Of a DNA stretch of 64,000 nt, positions 33,517 through 40,817 are shown in pieces. Below the pieces are notes generated by a model. It ran no database searches, was not told the origin of the DNA, and saw nothing but the letters and a program-made list of their open reading frames with translations. Numbering within the stretch: the stretch's first letter is position 1; each line of letters begins with the position of its first letter. Source of the stretch: Rhizobium chutanense (GTDB lineage Bacteria; Pseudomonadota; Alphaproteobacteria; Rhizobiales; Rhizobiaceae); the NCBI RefSeq assembly GCF_002531935.1, contig NZ_NWSV01000021.1:1-64000 (forward strand), given 5' to 3'. A program made the position numbers and the translations under genes.

Positions 33517-36500
33517 GTGGCGATCGAAGATCTTATTGTTGCGGATCTGGCGCTTTGGCCACACCAGCGCGACGCGGTTACACGAGCAGAAAAATATTTC
33601 GAATCTGAAAGCCCGCGTGGTTGTCTCATCCAGATGCCGACGGGAACCGGCAAGACGGGTGTCATGGCGGTCATCGCTGGTAGACGGTCGTTCGAAAGAG
33701 CGGTCTTGGTGGTTTGCCCGTCATCTGCATTGGTCGAGCAACTGATCGGACAATTTCAAGGACGCTTCTGGGACAAGATTGGCGCGGATGACGTTTGGAA
33801 GCCACATCGTGTTTTGCGTGTTTTGCCCAGTGAGATTGACGAGCTTGCCGAGGCTTTGAAGGCCTACGCCAGTCAAAGAGTCATTATTGTCGCAACGATT
33901 CAGGCAATCCAACAGACGGAGGCTGATGGAAATATCGGAAAACTTCATGGTCTTGTGGGAACGATCCTCTTTGATGAAGGGCATCGCGAACCGGCTCCGT
34001 CGTGGGCGAACGTTATTCGTGGTTTTAGCGTTCCGACTGTCCTCTTCAGTGCGACGCCGTTCCGCGGCGATATGAAGATCTTCGACGTAGATGACGCTCA
34101 TATACATTTTCTGTCCTTCGAGGAGGCCGTTGAAGATGGACTCATTCGAGGTGTCGAAATTGTTGAAGCGGCCCTACCGTTGGACCCCGGTGAATTTGCC
34201 GTCGAGCTTGTCGCCCGCGTCGATGCATTGGTCGCCGATGGCCGATTTGCTGCCAGCAACAAGGTAATTGTCCGCTGCGCAAGTGAGGAATCCGTCACGG
34301 AAATGCACCAAGCTATCAAGACGGCGCTCGTGGGCCGTCCGGATGGGGTGCTTGCCGTTCATAACAATTTCCGAACCAACGCGTTGGACGGAATTTACGA
34401 TTCCGTGCCGAAGGGTCTAGATGGGCGAGCCGAGCGATTCCTAGTGCACCAGTACATGCTCATAGAGGGAATTGACGATCCGAACTGTACAATCCTGGCG
34501 CTGTATGAGCCCTTCTCGAATACCCGCATGCTTGTGCAGCAGGTTGGCAGGTTAATCCGCCACCCCGGACCGATCGGTGAACAGGTCCCACGCGCCTATG
34601 TTCTGTCACCTCTGGGCTCGGAAGTGGAGGACGACTGGTGCAGTTTCCTGAAATACGACACGGCGTGCCGTGACAATGGCGGAAAGCCGTTCATCCGCAA
34701 TGACGGTAAGGTCCTCGAGGACCTCGTTAAAGCGCTGCCTGAACTAGATTATGTCGCCGGAAAATTCAGATCTCGGATAGACTTGGACAGTGCCGATATT
34801 CACAACGACCTGCGCTTTCCGAGCGCTGCGGTCGCGTTTTCCGTACTACCCGACCTAAATATGGACGAGCTTCAAAAGCACGTAACGGCCGAGCTTGCTG
34901 CGGAGGATCGCCACCAAGCCATCGTCGGCACAACACCAGATGGGCATTGTCGCTACCACTTGACACTGCGGCTCACACCTTCGCCATTCCTTTCCGGTTA
35001 TCTATTCCACGCCCCCAGCCTCGAGGCAACGATTTATGCCAAATGCGCAGGGCGCCTGTTTTTCTATGATAGCGCCGGCCTCTGGATCAATGAAGTTGAG
35101 GGCATTGGACCCAGGATCAATTCGAAGTCTCTTCGTCCCCTTCTTCCCGAAGGAAGCGAAAATTCCATCTCATTCCTCAACGTGAAGAACACAGATCTCG
35201 GTCCTCTCTCGCTGCGATCACGAAGTCTTTCGGCTCGTTCGCTCGAGCGGTCTGGCGTGTTCATGGGGGAGCATCTGAACGTAGTTACTCGGGCAACGGG
35301 CTCCATTACTGCCGGTTCGGATGCCACACGGAAACGACGGGCAGTTGGTTTTTCCCGCTCACGTGTTCGCGACGGCAAGGGCACTGACTTGACCGCCGAG
35401 GAGTTTGCTGATTGGTGCGCCGAGGTGAACCAGGAGCTCGATGCCGCAGCCGAGGCAGCAACGATTTTTTCGCGGTTCGCGGCTCCTGCAGATGTTCCGG
35501 CGGATACTTCGCCAATTAACATTCTCATCGATATGCTGGAGGTCGGAGGGCTGTTCACCTCTTCCGGCCGCAGGAATTCCGAGATTCAAACGGAAGACCT
35601 TTGTGTCGATGTCCAGCAGGACACCGACCCCAAGGCACCCGGCCGGTTTCGGTTTACGTTGCGAGTTGATGAAACCGATCATTTGGTGTGGATCGACTGG
35701 GTGCCCAAGAAGCGCAAATACTGGCTCACTTCGCCTGGACTAAGCAAGATCAAGTCCAAGGAAAATGAAAGGATTTCGCTGACCCGTCGGTTGAATCAAC
35801 TTCAACCGTTCCGCATTATTACAGCTGATCTAAAACACACCTACGTAAACGGCGATTTCTACGCTCTTGATCTGGATCTCGCGAACGCCCGCGGTGCCGG
35901 CGGGCTTGTACTCGATCTGCTGACGCCAGTTGTAGGCTTGGATGCCATTGGTTCTGAGAAGGGTGAGATCCGCAACGGACATTTCGATGACTGGGAGGGC
36001 GGATCATTGTTCAGTTTCATCGACAGGGCCCTCAATCCGGGGGGCGGCCCCGCGTCACTTGGAGAGCCTTTCCCGGATCTGGTTTGCGATGACCTTCAGG
36101 ATGAGGTTGGGGATTTCATCGGCGTTGACGAACGAGCAGCGAGTCCGCGTGTCGCCCTGATCGTGGCAAAGTGGAAGAAGGGCAGTCCGGGGGTGTCGGC
36201 GTCAGCCTTTTACGACGTTTGTGCGCAAGGCGTGAAGAACCTGGCCTACATGAAAAGCGATGGTAATCCGCTTCCGGGACCTCAGACCAGGTTCGACGGT
36301 AACTGGCGCCTGAGTGCGAATGGCCTGACACAGACCATCAATCGACGCCGCCACGGCCGCTCTTCCAAGGCCTTCCGCGCCGCATTTCAGCGAATGCGAA
36401 CTGCCCCATCCACCGAGCGTTCCATCTGGTTAGTCTGCTCCGGCGGCATGCTCTCGTTGGAAAAGCTCAAGACGGAGTTCGCAAAGCCGCATCCTGAGCC

Positions 36501-36591
36501 GCACGTGCTCCAGTTTTACCACTTGGTTGTATCGACGTATTCGGCTTGCCAGTCCGTTGGGGTGCAGCTTCGCATATTTTGTGCTGAATGA
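33517..36591 (+). CDS. SF2 helicase with nuclease-like C-terminal domain
   Basis: A 1024-residue protein with GTG start at 33517 and GGAGGG six bases upstream. The helicase core has MPTGTGKT (40-47), FDEGH in place of DEAH, FSATPFRG, and the late motif QQVGRLIRHP. The C-terminal 250 residues contain CDDLQDEVGDFIGVD followed by RVALIVAKWKKG and ASAFYDVCAQGVKNL, which looks like a PD-(D/E)XK fold (D...D, then AxK). Helicase-nuclease fusions of this size are common in defence islands. I could not match it to a named system, and it may act alone. Confidence 0.7.
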   Translation: MAIEDLIVADLALWPHQRDAVTRAEKYFESESPRGCLIQMPTGTGKTGVMAVIAGRRSFERAVLVVCPSSALVEQLIGQFQGRFWDKIGADDVWKPHRVLRVLPSEIDELAEALKAYASQRVIIVATIQAIQQTEADGNIGKLHGLVGTILFDEGHREPAPSWANVIRGFSVPTVLFSATPFRGDMKIFDVDDAHIHFLSFEEAVEDGLIRGVEIVEAALPLDPGEFAVELVARVDALVADGRFAASNKVIVRCASEESVTEMHQAIKTALVGRPDGVLAVHNNFRTNALDGIYDSVPKGLDGRAERFLVHQYMLIEGIDDPNCTILALYEPFSNTRMLVQQVGRLIRHPGPIGEQVPRAYVLSPLGSEVEDDWCSFLKYDTACRDNGGKPFIRNDGKVLEDLVKALPELDYVAGKFRSRIDLDSADIHNDLRFPSAAVAFSVLPDLNMDELQKHVTAELAAEDRHQAIVGTTPDGHCRYHLTLRLTPSPFLSGYLFHAPSLEATIYAKCAGRLFFYDSAGLWINEVEGIGPRINSKSLRPLLPEGSENSISFLNVKNTDLGPLSLRSRSLSARSLERSGVFMGEHLNVVTRATGSITAGSDATRKRRAVGFSRSRVRDGKGTDLTAEEFADWCAEVNQELDAAAEAATIFSRFAAPADVPADTSPINILIDMLEVGGLFTSSGRRNSEIQTEDLCVDVQQDTDPKAPGRFRFTLRVDETDHLVWIDWVPKKRKYWLTSPGLSKIKSKENERISLTRRLNQLQPFRIITADLKHTYVNGDFYALDLDLANARGAGGLVLDLLTPVVGLDAIGSEKGEIRNGHFDDWEGGSLFSFIDRALNPGGGPASLGEPFPDLVCDDLQDEVGDFIGVDERAASPRVALIVAKWKKGSPGVSASAFYDVCAQGVKNLAYMKSDGNPLPGPQTRFDGNWRLSANGLTQTINRRRHGRSSKAFRAAFQRMRTAPSTERSIWLVCSGGMLSLEKLKTEFAKPHPEPHVLQFYHLVVSTYSACQSVGVQLRIFCAE

Positions 36592-36721
36592 AGATGACGG
36601 TTTTCCGCTGCTTCTAGCTAACATGAGCGGCATTCTGCCTTGACCGCTTCCAACTCAACACCTGGGTGGCGGTTCGAAGTCCTTCAGATCGGGCCAGTGT
36701 TCTGCTCGGCACCAGCGAGCG

Positions 36722-37954
36722 TCAAAAATTCAGCCGCGCGATCATCGGGCAATGATCCGAAATCGCCAGCATCTGATCTTTGCCGTTCGGGGTGCCTGCT
36801 TTGTTGCCACCCAGGTTTCCAATGCTCAGATGCTCGGCCGGTCCATCGCTCTTGATCCCGGGGCCGACGAGTATGTGATCAAGGCCCACCGGATTGCGGC
36901 ATCCGAGATAATTGTCTGATGCCAGCAGCTGCGTTTCGGGCGTGGTCAGGTCGCGGATTTCGGCTTGGGTGCAGAGTGCCTGCCCAGCGTCGCTGATCTG
37001 GCAGTGCTCATCAAGGATCATGAGATTGGCGGTCGCCGGCTGACCGTCTGCGATCTCTTCAATGAGCGACCGAGACAGCACTCCCGCCGGCCGCGGCGTC
37101 GAGGTTCCGCTGGCGTCGGTCCTGGCCGGTCGCTGGTCGCGGAGCTCGTGCCAGACGTTGCGGTTGAAATCCCCGAGGAGGACGATCTTGGCACCGTCGG
37201 CTGCCGCGCGCTCGACCCAGCTTTCGATTGGATCGATCTGCTGCTGCAGGATTACGCAGTCCTTGTCTGATCCCTCCAGATTTCCACCGTCGAACGGCGA
37301 TACGCAGCCGGACTTGAGGTGGACATCCATGATGCGAAGCAGTTTCCCATCAATCTTCAGCGTGAGCGCAAGACCCGGCCGTGGCCGCTTGTCGTCTGGG
37401 TTGGCAGGCAGGCTGAGCGCGTCCTCGATGGCGCAGGTGACCTTCTCGCCCAGCGTCTTCTTCCAGGCGATGACCAGGCGCTGCACCTTGTAGCCCGTCA
37501 CCGGACAGAAATCGTAATCGGCGCCGCCATTCGGAAGCACTTCCCTGACGGACTGCTCGCCGCTGACTTCCTGGAAGGCGATGATGTCGGCAGGAAGAGA
37601 CCGTGAGATGAAATTCGCGATCTGCTCCTGCCGCTTGCGGTAGGCGTCGAGATTGACGCGAACGGTTCCGCCGGCAAAGTAGACATTGCAAACCGGCAAG
37701 CGGCTGACGTCCCAGCCCTCGATCTTGAAGGCGTCGATGTCCCAACCTGGCTTGAAGCCGGCCTCCTGAGATGGTTTGAATTTGCCGGTGGCGGGATCTT
37801 CGACATAGTTCTTCGAACATTCGCCGATCCAGTGCTGCACGGTCTCCAGGTCCATGTGCCAGCCGAGGTTCCAGGTGGCGATGGTGACTTGGCTGGCCAT
37901 CGCATCGGCCCATCCGCAAAGAACAAAAAGGCATGCTGCCAGATACCGGATCAT
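36722..37954 (-). CDS. Secreted endonuclease/exonuclease/phosphatase family protein
   Basis: A 410-residue protein. The start at 37954 (MIRYLAACLFVLCGWADAMA) has AGGGAG upstream and gives a clear signal peptide; the longer frame to 38053 does not. EEP-family motifs are TIATWNLGWHMD near the N-terminus, IIAFQEVSG, VHLKSGC, LLGDFNRNV and the C-terminal SDHCPMIARL. These give the Asn, Glu, Asp-Asn and Asp-His set of a DNase I-like fold. Substrate could be DNA, RNA or a phospho-compound in the periplasm. Six or more cysteines suggest disulfides. Confidence 0.8.
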   Translation of the reverse strand: MIRYLAACLFVLCGWADAMASQVTIATWNLGWHMDLETVQHWIGECSKNYVEDPATGKFKPSQEAGFKPGWDIDAFKIEGWDVSRLPVCNVYFAGGTVRVNLDAYRKRQEQIANFISRSLPADIIAFQEVSGEQSVREVLPNGGADYDFCPVTGYKVQRLVIAWKKTLGEKVTCAIEDALSLPANPDDKRPRPGLALTLKIDGKLLRIMDVHLKSGCVSPFDGGNLEGSDKDCVILQQQIDPIESWVERAAADGAKIVLLGDFNRNVWHELRDQRPARTDASGTSTPRPAGVLSRSLIEEIADGQPATANLMILDEHCQISDAGQALCTQAEIRDLTTPETQLLASDNYLGCRNPVGLDHILVGPGIKSDGPAEHLSIGNLGGNKAGTPNGKDQMLAISDHCPMIARLNF

Positions 37955-38098
37955 CGGCGTCTCCCTCGCCCCAAAGTTGATTGTGGCGAGTGAATTACAA
38001 TTCGCTAATCCGCGCAAGAGTTCCGCGAGCGCACAGCAGATATTTTCGATCATTCTCTCGATCTACAGCGGTTCAGGCGCGCTCGGACGTCCTTTGGT

Positions 38099-38689
38099 TC
38101 AGCCGACCTGCTCCACGGAGAGCGCCCCGGCAGGAAGGGGCTTGACCAACGACTTCGCCGGGACGGCGGGATCCAGCCAATCTGCCCAAGCGCCGCGTTC
38201 CAGGATGACGATCTGCCGATCGTGATAGGGCGCGATGTCCGGGCCCGGCTCCGTTGTCAGCATGGTGAACGCCTGGCCGACCTCCGGCGTTTCTCGCCAG
38301 ATGCCGGCAATGCAGAAGATCGGCTCGTCCTTCCTGGTGAACAGCCACTTATCCTTGCGCTTTTTCTTCGGGTCCTTCGGGTCGGTGAATTCATAAAATC
38401 CGTCGGCGATAATCAGGCAGCGGTTGGAGGTGAACTCGCGCCCCTCCGACCGGAAATTGTACACCGGCCGCTTGTTCGGCCCCGGCCAGCTCCAGCGCCG
38501 CTGCACGAGTTCAGCCTCATCGCGGACGCCGTCGATCGACCTGACGATGGGGCCGACATCGGTGATCTTGATGTCCTCACGCGGTTCGAGGTTCGGTATG
38601 CCTTCGCCAAAGCGGATCTTGATCTTCAGATCGGCGAAATCCTTCGCGATCGAGGCAGCATCTACCATCAGCCGATAATCATTGCACAT
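38099..38689 (-). CDS. SRAP family protein (YedK/HMCES-like)
   Basis: A 196-residue SOS-response-associated peptidase family protein. It begins MCNDYR, with Cys2 in place to become the N-terminal nucleophile that crosslinks to abasic sites in single-stranded DNA. Other family residues are seen: VYNFRSEG (Asn), IIADGFYEF (Glu) and IAPYHDRQIVIL (His). It protects abasic sites during repair. It is divergent from a second SRAP gene with a LexA box between them, so it should be damage-induced. Confidence 0.9.
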   Translation of the reverse strand: MCNDYRLMVDAASIAKDFADLKIKIRFGEGIPNLEPREDIKITDVGPIVRSIDGVRDEAELVQRRWSWPGPNKRPVYNFRSEGREFTSNRCLIIADGFYEFTDPKDPKKKRKDKWLFTRKDEPIFCIAGIWRETPEVGQAFTMLTTEPGPDIAPYHDRQIVILERGAWADWLDPAVPAKSLVKPLPAGALSVEQVG

Positions 38690-38725
38690 GCATCCCCCAT
38701 GTCAGATTGGTTGCTTCGAAAATAT

Positions 38726-38740
38726 GTTCCTGATATGTTC
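38726..38740. promoter_or_regulatory. LexA (SOS) box between the SRAP genes
   Basis: GTTC-CTGATAT-GTTC is an exact match to the alphaproteobacterial LexA box GTTC-N7-GTTC. It lies in the 56-bp gap between two divergent SRAP genes and could control both. Confidence 0.85.
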
Positions 38741-38745
38741 TATCT

Positions 38746-39243
38746 ATGATGAGCGCGAAGGTTTTCCAGTCCGACGCCCCGCTCGACGAGCGCCGCGTCA
38801 TCATAAGGCGCCATGATGGCGATGTGGAGATGGTGGAGCTGCTATGGGGGCTACGCCCCCGCGACGGCGGTCCTCGCGCCGTCAACGTCGTTCGATCGGA
38901 GGGAAGGACCTTTCCCACCCACCGCTGCCTGGTGCCGGCGTCAGAGTTCCGCCACAAGAGCTTCAGCTTTTCGCTCGCCAATGGCGACTGGTTCTATTTC
39001 GCGGGGATCTGGCGGCAGGCGTCTGAGGATTGGCCGGAGGCCTACGCGATCCTGACGATCGAGGCGAATGCCGATATCGCGCCCTATCACGACCGGCAGA
39101 TGGCTGTGCTGACACGCGACCAGCGCATGGCGTGGCTCGACGGCCTTCCGGCCGAAGACGAAATCCTGCGGCCGCTGCCGGCGGGGACATTCCGGGTGAA
39201 GCGCCACGCGGGCGGGCGTGCTCAGCCGATGCTGGCGGTCTAA
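38746..39243 (+). CDS. Second SRAP-domain protein lacking Cys2
   Basis: A 165-residue SRAP protein. It keeps AVNVVRSEG (Asn), CLVPASEF (Glu) and IAPYHDRQMAVL (His), but the N-terminus reads MMSAKVFQ with no cysteine at position 2 under any nearby in-frame start. The usual DNA-protein crosslink cannot form by the known route. It may bind DNA only, act with the neighbouring complete SRAP, or use another chemistry. The shared LexA box suggests joint induction. Confidence 0.85.
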   Translation: MMSAKVFQSDAPLDERRVIIRRHDGDVEMVELLWGLRPRDGGPRAVNVVRSEGRTFPTHRCLVPASEFRHKSFSFSLANGDWFYFAGIWRQASEDWPEAYAILTIEANADIAPYHDRQMAVLTRDQRMAWLDGLPAEDEILRPLPAGTFRVKRHAGGRAQPMLAV

Positions 39244-40328
39244 AGTGCCAAGCGCAACTGCGGCTCTGTTCCAGAAGTTTGCCGCTCCAGAGAGGACAGG
39301 GTGACGCCGAGCAGGCGGATGCCTTTTCGCGGCGGAAAGATTGGCGAAAGCAGCAGGCTGACTATTTCTTCGAGATCGGCGATCGCCGGCAGAGGTGCTA
39401 CAACGGTCTTGCTGCGGGTGATCTGGGTGAAGTCGGCATATTTGACCTTCAGCGTCACGGTCTTGGCGCCGATCCCATTGGCCTCGCAGTAACCCCAGAC
39501 CTTTTCGATCAGCGGCTGGAGCCCTTCGCGAGCCGGCTCATAGGCATGGAGGTCCTGCGAAAACGTATCTTCCGCGCCGACCGACTTGCGCACCCTGTTC
39601 GGCTTGACCTGGCGCTCGTCGATGCCGCGGGCGATGCCGTAGAAATATGGTCCCGACTTGCCAAAATGCTCCACCAGGAATTCGAGCGTCTGCTGCTTGA
39701 GATCGGCGCCGGTCTCAATTCCGAGCCGGTGCATCTTCTCGGCCGTCGCCGGCCCGACGCCATGGAATTTCTTGACGGGCAGGGCTTCGACGAACGCCGG
39801 GCCGTTCTTCGGCGTAATGACGGCCTGGCCATTCGGCTTGTTCAGGTCGCTCGCCATCTTGGCCAGGAACTTGTTGTAGGAAATCCCCGCCGACGCGTTG
39901 AGGCCGGTGACCTGCTTGATCTTTGCCCGGATCTCCTGCGCAATCTCGGTGGCGATCTCCATGCCTTTGAGATTTTGCGTGACATCGAGATAGGCCTCGT
40001 CGAGCGAGAGCGGCTCGATCATCGGCGTGTATTCGGCGAAGATCTCCCGGATCTGCTGGGACACCGCCTTATAGACATCGAAGCGTGGCGGCACGAAAAT
40101 CAGCTCCGGGCATTTACGCTTGGCGGTCACCGATGGCATCGCCGAGTGGACGCCAAATTTGCGGGCCTCATAGCTCGCTGCCGCCACCACGCCGCGCGCC
40201 GCCGACCCGCCGACGGCAATCGGCTTGCCGCGCAGTTCCGGGTTATCCCGCTGCTCGACCGAGGCGTAATAAGCATCCATGTCGATGTGAACGATTTTTC
40301 GGACGGGGGGTGAGCTCATGTCGTTCAT
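39240..40328 (-). CDS. dinB: DinB, DNA polymerase IV
   Basis: A 362-residue Y-family polymerase. It opens with KIVHIDMDAYYASVEQRDNP and has SLDEAYLDVT, giving the acidic metal site, followed by SAGISYNKFLAKMASD and the helix-hairpin-helix FHGVGPATAEKMHRLG. The start was set at ATG 40328 (ATG 40319 is also possible); a longer frame to 40382 runs through the LexA-like box. Pol IV copies past damaged bases. The gene end overlaps the second SRAP gene by 4 bp on the opposite strand. Confidence 0.93.
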   Translation of the reverse strand: MNDMSSPPVRKIVHIDMDAYYASVEQRDNPELRGKPIAVGGSAARGVVAAASYEARKFGVHSAMPSVTAKRKCPELIFVPPRFDVYKAVSQQIREIFAEYTPMIEPLSLDEAYLDVTQNLKGMEIATEIAQEIRAKIKQVTGLNASAGISYNKFLAKMASDLNKPNGQAVITPKNGPAFVEALPVKKFHGVGPATAEKMHRLGIETGADLKQQTLEFLVEHFGKSGPYFYGIARGIDERQVKPNRVRKSVGAEDTFSQDLHAYEPAREGLQPLIEKVWGYCEANGIGAKTVTLKVKYADFTQITRSKTVVAPLPAIADLEEIVSLLLSPIFPPRKGIRLLGVTLSSLERQTSGTEPQLRLAL

Positions 40329-40376
40329 GGCGGTTTCAGCGATCGCGATGACATCGGCATCTGAAAATTTGCGCCG

Positions 40377-40391
40377 AAACAAAAAGGGAAC
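40377..40391 (-). promoter_or_regulatory. Near-consensus LexA box upstream of dinB
   Basis: On the minus strand GTTC-CCTTTTT-GTTT matches seven of the eight fixed bases of GTTC-N7-GTTC. It lies about 50 bp upstream of the chosen dinB start. Confidence 0.6.
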
Positions 40392-40506
40392 ATAGCAGCC
40401 TTCGCCGCGATATCAACCGATTCCGTGGCGCCTTGGCGCCGCAGTCGAAACTACCAGCCGCCGGAGGCGTTCTGATCCTGTAGAAATCAACATCAGGAGA
40501 AGCCCC

Positions 40507-40815
40507 ATGGCTGATGACAGCACCACGACGATCCGAGCCACTTTTGAGACACGCGAAGCGGCCGATCTCGCCGTCGAACACCTCGTTCAGCAGCACGGGA
40601 TTTCGAGGCCTGATATCTTCATCCAGTCGGCGACCGATCGCAACACGGCCGGCTCGGTGCCATCGGGCGGGGATGCCGCGCATGAGGAGGGTGCTCGCCG
40701 CGACGCGCCCCTCGAAGGCCAGATCGAGGTCTCAGCGGATATCGCATCCAGCCAGTTCGCCGCCGTCCAGCGCAGTCTCGGGCATGCCGGCGCGCTGCGT
40801 GTATCGAGCCGCTAA
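40507..40815 (+). CDS. Small conserved rhizobial protein upstream of ligD
   Basis: A 102-residue acidic protein with AGGAG before its ATG. It has a ferredoxin-like beta-alpha start (TTIRATFETREAADLAVEHLVQQH), a low-complexity middle (SVPSGGDAAHEEGARRD) and a C-terminal strand-helix (IEVSADIASSQFAAVQRSL). No catalytic residues stand out. It ends 2 bp before ligD and is likely cotranscribed. The function is unknown. Confidence 0.7.
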   Translation: MADDSTTTIRATFETREAADLAVEHLVQQHGISRPDIFIQSATDRNTAGSVPSGGDAAHEEGARRDAPLEGQIEVSADIASSQFAAVQRSLGHAGALRVSSR

Positions 40816-40817
40816 GC

